Below, piece by piece: positions 20,340 to 29,985 of a stretch of DNA of 64,000 bases. The DNA comes from Cognatishimia sp. WU-CL00825 (GTDB taxonomy: Bacteria > Pseudomonadota > Alphaproteobacteria > Rhodobacterales > Rhodobacteraceae): contig NZ_BAABWX010000003.1 of assembly GCF_040364665.1 (NCBI RefSeq), forward strand, positions 62,001 to 126,000, written 5' to 3'. The translations under genes were made by a program, and so were the position numbers. Within the stretch, counting starts at the first letter, position 1, and every line of letters starts with the position of its first letter. Below the pieces are notes generated by a model. The model saw nothing but the letters and a program-made list of their open reading frames with translations, was not told the DNA's origin and made no database searches.

Positions 20340-20861
20340 TCAAGCGATGATCAACTCATACATATCTGTTTCCGGCGTCGACATCGACTTGTTGACCTGA
20401 AAGCCCGACTTTTGCAGCACACGCGCAGATCCCGCATTTTCAGCCACCACACCACCCAAAATTTGCAAGTTTTGTCCGGTTGGAATTGACGACACCAACC
20501 CTTGTAGGAGTTCTGATGCGATCCCTTGCCCCCAAACGGTTTGGGCAAGCAAATAGCCAATGTGCATTTGCTTTACCCCAGTTGATTGGTCAAATTCCGC
20601 AATAATCAGCAACCCGATAACGTCGCCTGAATTTCGGTCTGTGACCAGAAAAGTCTCGCCTTCTTGCGCCTGCTGAGCCACCCATTCAGCAATTTGATTT
20701 GGCTGTCCAGACAACTGCAATGGCGGTGGCAGATGGCGCAACACCGCGGGTGTCAGCAAGGTTGTCAATCCAGCCTCAAGCCACTCTGAAGCAACACCGT
20801 TATCGACTGCGACATTCCAGTTATGAACCTTTAAACGAGTGGTTTCAAAAGCTGTTATCAT
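20340..20861 (-). CDS. GNAT family N-acetyltransferase (RimJ/RimL-like)
   Basis: The 173-residue protein has the order of the RimJ/RimL GNAT group: N-terminal ETTRLKVHNW, central ETFLVTDRNSGDVIGLLII, the acetyl-CoA motif A region HIGYLLAQTVWGQGIASELLQGLV and a C-terminal NAGSARVLQKSGF. It would transfer an acetyl group from acetyl-CoA to an amine; the substrate is not apparent. GAGG stands 4 bases before the ATG. It converges with the NAD(P)H-binding gene and stands apart from the M16 operon. Confidence 0.85.
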   Translation of the reverse strand: MITAFETTRLKVHNWNVAVDNGVASEWLEAGLTTLLTPAVLRHLPPPLQLSGQPNQIAEWVAQQAQEGETFLVTDRNSGDVIGLLIIAEFDQSTGVKQMHIGYLLAQTVWGQGIASELLQGLVSSIPTGQNLQILGGVVAENAGSARVLQKSGFQVNKSMSTPETDMYELIIA

Positions 20862-20933
20862 AGCACCTCGCTTTGATCAGTGGCGCAGTGATGTCACTTA
20901 CCGCGCCCCTTCATTTTTTTAACGTCCCGCGGA

Positions 20934-22238
20934 TTAATCCCCCTGCTTAACGGGCTGTCCGACAATCACAAAATGCAGGTCTTCAGGCCGCAACAGACGT
21001 TTCGCAACCCGTTGAATTTCAGGCAAGGTCACCGCATTCACCTTGTCATTGCGGGTGGCCGCATAGTCTATCGGCAGCTCATCCATCTGCATCCCAACCA
21101 GGATATTGGCAATTGGCCCATTGCCGTCAAATCGCAATGGGTAAGCACCGGTCAAAAAGGTTTTGGCCTTCTCCAGCTCTTCCGGCGTTGGTCCGACTGA
21201 TGCCATACGTGCCCATTCACTGCGAATAACATCCACTGCTTGTGTTATCCGATCATTGGCGGATGCAACACTGCCCAAATAAACCTGCGCCAGATCTTTG
21301 GCGACCAAAAAGGTATTCACCCCATAGGTCAGGCCGCGTTTCTCACGCACTTCGGTCATCAAGCGGCTATCAAAGCTCCCCCCTCCTAAAATAACGTTCA
21401 GAATATAGGCTGCAAAGAAATCAGGATCATCGCGTTTGATGCCCTCGTGACCAAAAATAGCAACAGATTGAGGAGTTTCGAAATCCACCAGTGTTTCGCC
21501 ACCGTTCAATTGATAGGTTGCTTGCACGGGCAACGCTGTCCCGGTTGCTGGCAGGCCTTGCAAAAGCTGATCAATTAGCGTGCCGAGCTCATCGGCGGTG
21601 ATGTCCCCAACTGCAGAAACATAAACCCGATCCAACGCCAGCGCGTTTTTATGGGCCGTCACAATGTCGTCACGCTGCAGCGCTGCCAGACTGTCCAATG
21701 TACCATTCAAAGAAGTCGCATAGGGATGATCCCCAAACGCCAAAGCATCAAAAGTATTGCCAGCGATACGATCCGGGTCCTTGGCATCCGACCGAATAAT
21801 ACTAGCAACCTGCTCGCGGACCCGATCAATCGACACCTGATCAAAGCGTGGCATCACAACCGATTTTCGCAGCAAATCCACCGCAGCGTCTCTGTTTTCT
21901 GTCAAAAACCGCGCCGAAATCATCACGGCGTCATCGTAAACATCATAGTCAAAATTCGCCGCGAGCTCCTCGGTAGCACGCGCAAATTCCTGCGCGTCCA
22001 TCTCGCCTGTGCCTTCTTCCAACAAGCCAATCATCAAATTGGTCGCCCCGCGTTTACCGGGTAAATCCAACGTGGCCCCGCCTTTAAAGCGCAACTCAAG
22101 CGCCACAAATGGGATCGAATGCTCCTCGACCAACCAAGCTGTGACGCCCCCGGGGCTCACAACCTCTTGAATCGCGATTTCTGCGCGCGCGGGCAGTGCC
22201 GCCATCAAGGCGAAAGCCGCAATAATAATCCGCTTCAT
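20934..22238 (-). CDS. M16 family peptidase-like protein lacking the zinc site
   Basis: This 434-residue exported protein has a signal peptide (MKRIIIAAFALMAALPARA) and the two-domain M16B fold. The HxxEH zinc motif expected near residue 60 is absent; the region reads GKRGATNLMIGLLEEGTG. The substrate-side R/Y region (REKRGLTYGV, YPLRFDGNGP) is kept. Such inactive subunits pair with an active M16 partner, as in mitochondrial processing peptidase. Its ATG at 22238 overlaps the stop of the active partner (ATGA), giving coupled 1:1 synthesis. Confidence 0.88.
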   Translation of the reverse strand: MKRIIIAAFALMAALPARAEIAIQEVVSPGGVTAWLVEEHSIPFVALELRFKGGATLDLPGKRGATNLMIGLLEEGTGEMDAQEFARATEELAANFDYDVYDDAVMISARFLTENRDAAVDLLRKSVVMPRFDQVSIDRVREQVASIIRSDAKDPDRIAGNTFDALAFGDHPYATSLNGTLDSLAALQRDDIVTAHKNALALDRVYVSAVGDITADELGTLIDQLLQGLPATGTALPVQATYQLNGGETLVDFETPQSVAIFGHEGIKRDDPDFFAAYILNVILGGGSFDSRLMTEVREKRGLTYGVNTFLVAKDLAQVYLGSVASANDRITQAVDVIRSEWARMASVGPTPEELEKAKTFLTGAYPLRFDGNGPIANILVGMQMDELPIDYAATRNDKVNAVTLPEIQRVAKRLLRPEDLHFVIVGQPVKQGD

Positions 22239-23578
22239 TGGCTCACCTCTGTCATTGTTTGGGGGCGCATCAACCATCCAGTGACCGAGCGATCAATGTC
22301 AAAAACCTGCTTGGCGGCAGCAAGAATGTCGGCTTCTGTCACCTCTTGCAAAAGTTCGGGCCAAGCGCGCACATCTTCGATTTTCAAACCGCTTGTCAAA
22401 GCACGTCCATATCGGTTGCCAACAGAGTCAGCTGCATCGCGCGCATAAATCTGACTGGCGCGCATTTGCATTTTGATCCGCTCAAGTTGATCCGTATCAA
22501 CACCCTCTTCCAAGAACTTCACCACTGTCGCATCAAGTGCCGTCTCTGCTTCTTGCAGCGACACCCCCTGTGCAGGCACAATCACCAGATTGAATGTCGT
22601 GTCATCCAAGGACACGCCGCTATAAAACGACGACACATAAACAGCTTGTTTGCTGCCAAACTGCAATTCTTTGGCCAAGACAGAATTTGGCCCCTGCCCT
22701 AAGACCTGTGCCAGTAATGTCAAAGCCGCCGCCTCTTGTTGCGCACCAGAATCGCGTTCTGGGGCCAAATAAGACCGCGTGACATATTCCTGAGCCACGC
22801 GTGGATCGTGAAATTTCATGCGACGAGCTGACGTCTGTGGCGGATCCTGCGGCCGAGCCCGCTCTGGCAGATCAGGATTCGCCGGAATCACCCCATAATA
22901 TGTTTCCGCCAAGGCCTTCACCTCGTCCGGATACACATCTCCTGCAACAACAAGCACAGCGTTATTTGGCGCATAATAGGTCTGGTAGTACTCCAACGCA
23001 TCCTCAAGGGAGAGCTGCTCCATTTCATGACGCCAACCAATAATAGGCACGCCATAACGGTGGTTTAAATATTGCGCAGCGTTGCGCTGCTCTCGAAACA
23101 ACGCACCGGCGCTGTTTTCAGTGCGTTGATTGCGTTCCTCGATGATCACGTCCCGTTCGGTCAGAATTTCATCCTCTGACAGGCGAATATTCACCATGCG
23201 GTCGCTCTCCATCCGCATCATTAATTCCAGACGATCGGCGGCGACGCGTTGGTGATAAGCGGTATAATCATAGCTGGTAAACGCATTGTCGCGTCCACCA
23301 TTCGCAGACACCACTTTAGAAAATTCCCCAGGCTCCAGTTTTTCGGTGCCCTTGAACAACAAGTGCTCCAAGAAATGCGCCACACCCGAGACACCCGGCT
23401 TTTCATCTGCAGATCCGGCTTTGTACCAAACCATGTGCATCACCACCGGTGCCCGGTGATCCTCGACAACAACCACTTGCATTCCGTTGTCCAAAACGAA
23501 ATCGGTCACCATCTCCTGGGCTCGTAAAGGCAAAGCCGCTAAAACGGTAATTCCCGCCAGCATTATCATGCGCCGCAA
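22235..23578 (-). CDS. M16 family zinc metallopeptidase (active subunit)
   Basis: The 447-residue periplasmic protease begins with a signal peptide (MRRMIMLAGITVLAALPLRAQ). It carries the inverted zinc motif HFLEH in GVAHFLEHLLFKGTEKL and a downstream zinc-ligand glutamate in DVIIEERNQR, as in pitrilysin/M16B enzymes. The gene overlaps its inactive paralogue by 4 bases, implying a heterodimer. The order lspA, DUF3035 lipoprotein, M16, M16 is conserved in roseobacters and suggests an envelope quality-control or peptide-clearing role. The substrate is not known. Confidence 0.92.
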   Translation of the reverse strand: MRRMIMLAGITVLAALPLRAQEMVTDFVLDNGMQVVVVEDHRAPVVMHMVWYKAGSADEKPGVSGVAHFLEHLLFKGTEKLEPGEFSKVVSANGGRDNAFTSYDYTAYHQRVAADRLELMMRMESDRMVNIRLSEDEILTERDVIIEERNQRTENSAGALFREQRNAAQYLNHRYGVPIIGWRHEMEQLSLEDALEYYQTYYAPNNAVLVVAGDVYPDEVKALAETYYGVIPANPDLPERARPQDPPQTSARRMKFHDPRVAQEYVTRSYLAPERDSGAQQEAAALTLLAQVLGQGPNSVLAKELQFGSKQAVYVSSFYSGVSLDDTTFNLVIVPAQGVSLQEAETALDATVVKFLEEGVDTDQLERIKMQMRASQIYARDAADSVGNRYGRALTSGLKIEDVRAWPELLQEVTEADILAAAKQVFDIDRSVTGWLMRPQTMTEVSQ

Positions 23579-23667
23579 AACACTCTCCTCAAATTTATTT
23601 ATGAGGGATAGTTACGCTCTGCACGCAGGGCTTCAACCCTTTCAACGCGTTTGTGAGAATTTGGTTG

Positions 23668-24183
23668 TTACGGGGCGGAAGGGGCTGTTGGTGTTTTCAC
23701 ACCTCGGGCGCGCCAAACCGCCAACTCGCGATAGGCGTTCAAATGATAGCCGCGATAGACCTCGTTATAGCGATCAGGCTTGGCCAAACGCCAACCGGTA
23801 AAGCGGGCAAAGCGGCCACGGATAACTTCATCATCTTGGGCCAACTGGGCGCGCACTTCCGCTCCGGCCCCGCGCCGCGCAGCATAGCTTACCAAAGATC
23901 CATCGGCGCTTGGATAGGCCTGCCCGCTTGAAGCTGTGGTCTTGACGCCACCCAATGCGGCCGCCGCATCATTGAGCGGTTGCTGATCGGTCACGTTATT
24001 GCCCCCGGGGGTGGGCGCAGGCAATGTTGTATAGTTCTCCGGCGCAACCAGTGGCTTGGTCGGAATGATCGCAAATTCATCTGGGCCGTCATCATCAGAC
24101 GACAGCACGCGGATACCTCTTTCATTGGCACAAGCTGATACCAACAACGCCAATCCGAATAATACTGCCCGCGTCATGCGCAT
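23668..24183 (-). CDS. DUF3035 lipoprotein
   Basis: The 171-residue protein starts with a lipoprotein signal (MRMTRAVLFGLALLVSAC) and so should be lipidated at the cysteine of VSAC. The body has GPDEFAIIPTKPLVAPENY and the C-terminal ARFTGWRLAKPDRYNEVYRGYHLNAYRE, features of DUF3035. Function is unknown. The start at 24183 is set by AGGAG 7 bases upstream; longer frames lack a signal peptide. It sits between lspA, whose product would process it, and the M16 pair, in one apparent operon. Confidence 0.85.
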   Translation of the reverse strand: MRMTRAVLFGLALLVSACANERGIRVLSSDDDGPDEFAIIPTKPLVAPENYTTLPAPTPGGNNVTDQQPLNDAAAALGGVKTTASSGQAYPSADGSLVSYAARRGAGAEVRAQLAQDDEVIRGRFARFTGWRLAKPDRYNEVYRGYHLNAYRELAVWRARGVKTPTAPSAP

Positions 24184-24233
24184 CGCCATACTCCTGCCAT
24201 TTCCGTCAGCTTTAACGCATCGCTGCACGCGCG

Positions 24234-24704
24234 TCACGCCTGCTTTTTCGCTCCGCCCCAAAACGCGAGACCAAGCGCGCCCGCAAAAATTGAAATATCG
24301 GCAACATTAAACGCATATGGATTGTTGATTCCGCAGCAGGACATATTCAGAAAATCCGCCACTGCTCCATAAAGCAACCGGTCAACAACATTCCCCAATG
24401 CCCCGCCAATTAATAAGCCCGCGGCGACCATACCCAGTTTTCCGGGACGGTCCTTTTGAACCCAATAGTAAACAAACGCACTGATCGCAAACGCGATGAT
24501 GATCAAAATCCAACGCGCCACACCACTGTCATCAGCAAATAGACCAAAATTAATACCTTGGTTCCAAGCCATATGAAAATTCAAAAAAGGAGGCAGCACT
24601 TCGATGCGCTGCACGTCTTGCAAATCCAAGGCATGCACCACAAGGTACTTGCTTGCTTGGTCCACGATAAACGCCCAAAACCCTGCCCAAAATACGAGTC
24701 GCAT
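24234..24704 (-). CDS. lspA: Lipoprotein signal peptidase (signal peptidase II)
   Basis: LspA is the inner-membrane aspartyl protease that removes signal peptides from prolipoproteins. The 156-residue protein has four hydrophobic helices. The conserved motifs are GGALGNVVDRLLYGAVADF, with catalytic Asp117, and AFNVADISIF, with catalytic Asp136. GAGG lies 8 bases before the ATG. It is the first gene of the lspA, DUF3035, M16, M16 run, separated from purH by a strong hairpin. Confidence 0.95.
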   Translation of the reverse strand: MRLVFWAGFWAFIVDQASKYLVVHALDLQDVQRIEVLPPFLNFHMAWNQGINFGLFADDSGVARWILIIIAFAISAFVYYWVQKDRPGKLGMVAAGLLIGGALGNVVDRLLYGAVADFLNMSCCGINNPYAFNVADISIFAGALGLAFWGGAKKQA

Positions 24705-24806
24705 CGCTCGTTCCTCTGTCCTCGCGCGTTATGCGCTGTTTTGTGGTTTATTCCCACAGTCCCTGACTGGGCCTTTTAACAGACCTCTTGCTGGGCACCT
24801 AATTTG

Positions 24807-24833
24807 GGCCTGTCAGCCCGACGCTGACAGGCC
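24807..24833 (-). terminator. Terminator-like hairpin after purH
   Basis: GGCCTGTCAGC (24807-24817) and GCTGACAGGCC (24823-24833) form a perfect 11-bp stem with loop CCGAC, 6 bases beyond the purH stop. The following T tract is poor, so termination may be partial, allowing some read-through into lspA. Confidence 0.65.
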
Positions 24834-24839
24834 AATTCT

Positions 24840-26429
24840 TTAATGACGGAAGTGGCGCATGCCGGTGAAGACCATCGCTAAACCCGCTTCATCTGCCGCG
24901 GCAATCACCTCTTCATCGCGCATCGAACCACCCGGCTGAATGACGCATGACGCGCCTGCCGCTGCTGCTTCCAGCAAGCCATCGGCAAACGGGAAAAACG
25001 CATCAGACGCAACCGCAGCCCCTTTGGCCAGCGATTCATCCAAGCCCATTGCCTGGGCCATGCGCTCTGCTTTGGTCGCTGCAATCAAAGCCGAATCCAA
25101 ACGGCTCATCTGGCCTGCACCAACGCCAACAGTCGCCGCGTCTTTCACGTAAACAATTGCGTTGGATTTTACGTGTTTTGCCACTTTCCAGGCAAACAAA
25201 AGGTCGCGCAACTGATCGTCGGTTGGTGCCACTTTGGTCACAACCTTCAAATCATCCAAGCCAACAAAACCGTTATCTTTATCTTGCATCAAGTAACCGC
25301 CGGACACCTGACGGATGGTATTGGCTGCTTCCAGAGGGTTCGCTAGGCCTTCTGTGGTCAGTAAGCGCAGGTTCTTTTTCTTGGCAAAAATAGCCTTTGC
25401 CTCTTCGCTGGCCCCCGGCGCAATCACCACTTCGGTGAATATCTCAGTTATAGCCGTGGCGGTTTCAGCGTCCAGCGGCTGGTTTAGCGCCACAATGCCG
25501 CCAAAGGCTGATGTGCGGTCACAATCAAAAGCTGACTTATAGGCCTGCAGCAACGTGGCACCCTTGGCCACACCAGACGGGTTGGCGTGCTTGATGATTG
25601 CACAAGCTGCGCTGTCGGCCGGATCAAACTCAGATACCAATTCAAAGGCCGCATCGGTGTCATTGATGTTATTGTAGGACAGTTCCTTACCTTGATGCTG
25701 TTGTGCTGTAGCCACGCCGGGACGACCAGTTCCATCGACATAGAAAGCCGCCTTCTGGTGCGGGTTTTCACCGTAGCGCAGTGTCTGTGCCAAAGTGCCA
25801 GCCACAGCCCGGCGACGTGGCGCTTCTACACCAATTGCGCCTGCCATCCAGGTCGACACAGCCGCATCATACGCGCCGGTGCGCGCATAGGCGACTTGCG
25901 CCAGTTTCTTGCGAAATTTGGGGCAGGTCGCGCCATTGTGTTGATCCATATCACCCAAAAGCTTGTCATAGTCAGCCACGTCAACAACCACGGTCACATC
26001 GCCATGGTTTTTTGCAGCCGCCCGAATCATTGCTGGTCCACCAATGTCGATATTTTCGATACAGGTGTCATAATCGGCACCTGCCGCAACAGTCGCTTCA
26101 AATGGATACAGGTTCACGACCAGTAGATCGATCGGCGCGATGTCATGTTCCTGCATCGCCGCCACATGGGCATCGTTTGACCGCAGCGCCAGCAAACCAC
26201 CATGCACCTTTGGATGCAAAGTTTTCACGCGCCCGTCCATCATTTCTGGAAAGCCGGTCACATCCGCAACATCTTTCACAACAAGACCTGCGTCGCGCAG
26301 CGTTTTAGCAGACCCCCCGGTCGACAGCAGCTCTACGCCACGCGCACTCAGAGCTTGGCCAAGCTCAATAAGTCCGGTTTTGTCAGATACAGAAATCAAG
26401 GCGCGGCGGATGGGGGTCATGTCGGTCAT
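24840..26429 (-). CDS. purH: Bifunctional AICAR transformylase/IMP cyclohydrolase
   Basis: PurH performs the last two steps of IMP synthesis: formylation of AICAR and ring closure. The 529-residue length is normal. The N-terminal MGS-like IMP cyclohydrolase domain (about 1-150) has [40 protein letters not shown] and VVNLYPFE. The AICARFT domain follows with [25 protein letters not shown] and [10 protein letters not shown]. It lies 20 bases downstream of the heparinase-like gene and ends at a strong hairpin. Confidence 0.97.
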   Translation of the reverse strand: MTDMTPIRRALISVSDKTGLIELGQALSARGVELLSTGGSAKTLRDAGLVVKDVADVTGFPEMMDGRVKTLHPKVHGGLLALRSNDAHVAAMQEHDIAPIDLLVVNLYPFEATVAAGADYDTCIENIDIGGPAMIRAAAKNHGDVTVVVDVADYDKLLGDMDQHNGATCPKFRKKLAQVAYARTGAYDAAVSTWMAGAIGVEAPRRRAVAGTLAQTLRYGENPHQKAAFYVDGTGRPGVATAQQHQGKELSYNNINDTDAAFELVSEFDPADSAACAIIKHANPSGVAKGATLLQAYKSAFDCDRTSAFGGIVALNQPLDAETATAITEIFTEVVIAPGASEEAKAIFAKKKNLRLLTTEGLANPLEAANTIRQVSGGYLMQDKDNGFVGLDDLKVVTKVAPTDDQLRDLLFAWKVAKHVKSNAIVYVKDAATVGVGAGQMSRLDSALIAATKAERMAQAMGLDESLAKGAAVASDAFFPFADGLLEAAAAGASCVIQPGGSMRDEEVIAAADEAGLAMVFTGMRHFRH

Positions 26430-26448
26430 CAGATCAGTGTTTCCAAGG

Positions 26449-28209
26449 TCAGTGTGTCAGGTCCAGCTCGTCCCGGTTCAGATCTCGAATGGCAATTGCA
26501 GAATCTTGTGCCTTTGCCAAAGACCACCGGATGCGCGTCGCATACTCCATTGCGACACCAGATAGAACAATCTGTTTGGCCGCACGGGGCTTTAATCGCC
26601 CTTTTTCTAAATAAACCGAAGGTTCCAACTGTAAATACCCGCCAGAATTGTGTCGAAACACCCAAATCTCGCTGCTCTTAAGCGCAATCGACACCGCCGC
26701 ACCGCCCATATCCAAGGTTGCATCCACATCCGGATGCAAATGGAATCGCAACTGATAGGGGATTCCCTGCAAGGATTTCGCGTCCATGACCCGGTCAAAT
26801 TGTCGTTTTGACGGGTCGGACATCGACAGCAAAAGATCCTCGCCCACCATGCCACGCCCATCAAAGGTCAGCTCGAGTGTGCGCGCATGCGTCAGCCCAT
26901 GGGTCGCCAGATAACCATCGTGACCGCCCTCAAACCGCAAGCCATCGCTGGCTTGACTCATCTGAATGGGAACTTCTTTTGGCACATCGACCAAGCGCTC
27001 GTCGCGCCAGCCCTTGCCACGACCGGACTCGCCAAGCCGCGCCGAAGAAAACCCATCCAAAGTTAATGTCGAATGGCTGGGTGTCGCGCGCCCTGCCCGC
27101 CGCCAGTCTTCGCCAAAACTAGCCCCAGAACCACAATTCACAATCACCGGCCGACGGCCGCTTGTTAACTCAAATGCCAAGGTCGACGCATGAGCATTCA
27201 ACGAGAAATCATCAGAAGGGGGCGAACTTGCATCAATAATCACGCTGGTACGCCCAGAGGACAGCCGCGCATATCCCATCGACAACCCATCGGCGTTGCG
27301 TTCTTTTGTTGCGCTCGCCGCAAGCGCTGAATCCAAACGGCCTTCTAAGCCACGTCCACCGCCATGGAACCGCGCCAATCCTCCGTCTGAATGACGCAAT
27401 GTGCGCAAAGTCGGTGCGATCTGTTCTATCGCTTTTTGGTGTATCTCGCTTGGCTCTCTGCCCGCCTCGTGCAGCGCCGCGCTGACCCAGGTCAATAAAG
27501 TGAAAACCTCTAACAGCTCTTCCGGATTACGGGTGCGTAACCCGCCTTCAGAATCAATCTGCTCTTTGCATTCTTTGGACAGCGCTTTCAGGGCAGGTCC
27601 GACGTGTTTGGACATGCCCTCCAAAGCCAAGCCAGCATAAATCAACCCAGCAAGTGCTTCGAAACGGCTGATTCCATGCGCAGAACTTTGCCATCGGCGC
27701 GCCAGAAAAATCGTTTGTTGGCCTAGCGACTGGTAAAAGGCATCCGAGCGTTCTTTATCGAGCCCCCGCATCAAAAAAATGGCGTGGTTGATCCAACGTA
27801 TCAATCGCCGCCCGGTTAATTCTGGTGTCCACCCAGTGCCCTTGCCGTCACCAAACAGGTCTATCCATTCCCAAATCCAAGCCTGAGCCTTTGCTCGTGA
27901 CGCGCTATCGCCAACGGCGGCCAGATCGTCCAACCAGGTAAATCCCTGAATTTCTTTTGAAAATTCTTCGTCTGGAGCTTGCAAATACCAAATGGAGGTA
28001 TTGGGCCGCACGATCAAATAGCCAGCAAAAAGGAAATTTCCTGCCAACAGCTGGCGCCCCTTGGCAAAAACACCAATCGCCCGAGGTTCTGGCATAGACG
28101 TAAATAGCGTCGCAGGCTGCGCAAGTGTGCTCAAACGGGCATGCACACGATTCATGAAACGCGTGTATCGCGCGCCCAAACGATTGGAATGGCCCTTTGG
28201 CTTAATCAT
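26449..28209 (-). CDS. Heparinase II/III family protein
   Basis: The 586-residue protein has an alpha-helical N-terminal toroid (about 60-330) and a C-terminal beta-sandwich heparinase II/III domain (about 340-560), with [16 protein letters not shown] and [13 protein letters not shown]. No export signal is evident, so the target may be a precursor of surface polysaccharide rather than external heparin-like glycans. The start at 28209 (MIKPKGHSN) is chosen because AGAGG lies 8 bases upstream. The rsmB, heparinase, purH order is a recurrent roseobacter arrangement. The catalytic role is inferred from family only. Confidence 0.82.
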   Translation of the reverse strand: MIKPKGHSNRLGARYTRFMNRVHARLSTLAQPATLFTSMPEPRAIGVFAKGRQLLAGNFLFAGYLIVRPNTSIWYLQAPDEEFSKEIQGFTWLDDLAAVGDSASRAKAQAWIWEWIDLFGDGKGTGWTPELTGRRLIRWINHAIFLMRGLDKERSDAFYQSLGQQTIFLARRWQSSAHGISRFEALAGLIYAGLALEGMSKHVGPALKALSKECKEQIDSEGGLRTRNPEELLEVFTLLTWVSAALHEAGREPSEIHQKAIEQIAPTLRTLRHSDGGLARFHGGGRGLEGRLDSALAASATKERNADGLSMGYARLSSGRTSVIIDASSPPSDDFSLNAHASTLAFELTSGRRPVIVNCGSGASFGEDWRRAGRATPSHSTLTLDGFSSARLGESGRGKGWRDERLVDVPKEVPIQMSQASDGLRFEGGHDGYLATHGLTHARTLELTFDGRGMVGEDLLLSMSDPSKRQFDRVMDAKSLQGIPYQLRFHLHPDVDATLDMGGAAVSIALKSSEIWVFRHNSGGYLQLEPSVYLEKGRLKPRAAKQIVLSGVAMEYATRIRWSLAKAQDSAIAIRDLNRDELDLTH

Positions 28210-28390
28210 CAAATCTGCCTCTACGCTCTTGTGGCGTTTGGGCAAAGTGTACGCGGCAATCAAAACAATGTCACCGATTCAATCAACAAGCCTGATCCCT
28301 GCAAAAAATCGCCGAACAGCGCCTTTTTACAATGGATAAAAATTTACGAATCAGACCAGTTCAAACCCACAGCTTAGACACATAAACGTC

Positions 28391-29659
28391 TTAGCTTTTG
28401 CGCAAACACGCAATGTAGAAACCATCCATACCGCCCTTGTCAGCCCAATAGTCTGGTCGCAGACGCAAGCCGCCTTCTTCGGTGATCCACGCAGGATCAA
28501 CCCCCGGCACTTTCAATGCAGCGACATCGGTGGATATGTCGCTGTGACGTGCCAAAGCATCCTCAACCTGACATTCGCCTTCGTCGGGCAGCAACGAACA
28601 GGTGCAAAACACCAAACGTCCACCTGGTTTTAGCAAACCAATGGCATGATCCAGCATCTGGCTCTGCAAATCGATCAATTCCCCAAATTCGCTGCCATCC
28701 TTGGCAAAGGGCAAATCCGGATGCCGGCGCATCGTGCCTGTGGCCGAACAGGGCGCATCCAACAAGATCACATCCCAGGAACCCGTTTCTTCCAGCGCGT
28801 CGCCCACAACCAATTCGGCCTTGAAACGCGTGCGTTTCAAATTTTCGCGCACCCGCACCATGCGGTTTTTGCTGCTGTCAACGGCGCGCACCTGGGCTCC
28901 CGTAGCAGCAATCTGCATGGTTTTGCCACCAGGAGCCGCGCAAAGCTCGAGCACAGATTCTCCCTCTTTGGGGTCCAGAACCTGAACCGGGATCGAAGCC
29001 GCCGCATCCTGCACCCACCAGCTGCCCCTTTTAAAGCCCGGCAACATCGAGACCTGGCCTGCATCTGTCAGACGCACAGTGTTATTCTCCAGCAATTCGC
29101 CACCAAGCGAGCGTTGCAAAGCGCCGTGATCGCCCTTGGCCATCAGGTCCAAAGGCGCACCAGCAAAATGCGCAACTTCCATCTTGGCGACCACATCATT
29201 GCCATAGGCCGCAACCAAAGGGTCGCGGATCCATTTTGGCATGCGCGGCGTGCGCAAAGTTGGCCAAAGCTCGACCCCGGTAGCGGCGATCTTGCGCAAT
29301 ACCGCATTCACCAACCCCTTCATCGACGCCGTACGCTTGTTCGCCCCAACTATTTCCACGGCGCTGTTCACGATCCCATGTGCGGCCCCGCCCTGGCATA
29401 GTTCTACCGTGGCAATACGCAGGGCATTATGCACGGTCAAAGGTGGGTATTTTTGCAAATGCTTTTGCAGCAACCGATCTGCGCGCTCGATCCCGCGCAA
29501 GGTTTCAGTGGCCAAACGTTGTGCAGTGGCACGATCTGCCGGTTGCAACTTGTCCAGCGCACCTGCGCCAATCAATTCGGACATCAGCCGGCCTTCGCCC
29601 AACACTTGATCCAGCAGATAAACAGCACTGCGCCGCGCTTGTACGCCGGTTTGCGACAT
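28391..29659 (-). CDS. rsmB: RsmB/NOP family rRNA cytosine-C5 methyltransferase
   Basis: The enzyme methylates cytosine C5 in 16S rRNA (C967 in E. coli) using SAM. The 422-residue protein has a NusB-like RNA-binding N-terminus (about 1-145, with AVYLLDQVLGEG and GAAHGIVNSAVEI). The Rossmann methyltransferase follows: VLELCAAPGGKTMQIA, LDAPCSATGTMRRHPD near residue 300 and FCTCSLLPDEGE near 349, whose two cysteines act in catalysis and release. It starts the rsmB, heparinase, purH run and is divergent from the small DUF1674 gene. The exact target base is not certain. Confidence 0.9.
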   Translation of the reverse strand: MSQTGVQARRSAVYLLDQVLGEGRLMSELIGAGALDKLQPADRATAQRLATETLRGIERADRLLQKHLQKYPPLTVHNALRIATVELCQGGAAHGIVNSAVEIVGANKRTASMKGLVNAVLRKIAATGVELWPTLRTPRMPKWIRDPLVAAYGNDVVAKMEVAHFAGAPLDLMAKGDHGALQRSLGGELLENNTVRLTDAGQVSMLPGFKRGSWWVQDAAASIPVQVLDPKEGESVLELCAAPGGKTMQIAATGAQVRAVDSSKNRMVRVRENLKRTRFKAELVVGDALEETGSWDVILLDAPCSATGTMRRHPDLPFAKDGSEFGELIDLQSQMLDHAIGLLKPGGRLVFCTCSLLPDEGECQVEDALARHSDISTDVAALKVPGVDPAWITEEGGLRLRPDYWADKGGMDGFYIACLRKS

Positions 29660-29736
29660 GGGGAAACTCCTGATTCACTTGTCCTTTGAGGATGCGCGCG
29701 TATATCAAGGGGGCGTTGCGAAAGGAACCCCGCACC

Positions 29737-29913
29737 ATGAGCGAAATTAAAAAAGACCTACCCCCCGCGGCACAACGCGCTTTGGCAGAGGCCGAGGAAC
29801 GGCGCGCCAAAGCAGACGCGCTGAAGCTTGCACCAGAGCTTGGGGGTCGAGATGGGCCGGAACCAGTGCGGTTTGGCGACTGGGAGAAAAAGGGCATCGC
29901 TGTCGACTTTTGA
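29737..29913 (+). CDS. DUF1674 / SDHAF4-like protein
   Basis: This 58-residue protein ends with GPEPVRFGDWEKKGIAVDF, the conserved tail of DUF1674, the family of mitochondrial SDHAF4/Sdh8. In mitochondria that factor binds flavinylated SdhA and helps assembly of succinate dehydrogenase. The N-terminal half is a charged helix rich in Ala, Glu and Lys. The start at 29737 (MSEIKKDL) has AGGAA upstream; the open frame extends to 29686 without a ribosome site. It is divergent from rsmB. An assembly role in this bacterium is inferred from the family. Confidence 0.83.
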   Translation: MSEIKKDLPPAAQRALAEAEERRAKADALKLAPELGGRDGPEPVRFGDWEKKGIAVDF

Positions 29914-29921
29914 GCCGCCTC

Positions 29922-29947
29922 AAAAAAGAGGGGGGCTAACGCCCCCC
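29922..29947 (-). terminator. Terminator between DUF1674 and the betaine-type ABC operon
   Basis: GGGGGGC (29930-29936) pairs with GCCCCCC (29941-29947) around loop TAAC. On the minus strand the stem is followed by a T run (complement of 29922-29927), so it ends the ABC transporter transcript. On the plus strand the T tract is weaker, but the hairpin lies 17 bases after the DUF1674 stop. Confidence 0.8.
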
Positions 29948-29985
29948 AATTTGGGTATTTAGATCAAGAACAAATCTTAGATGTT

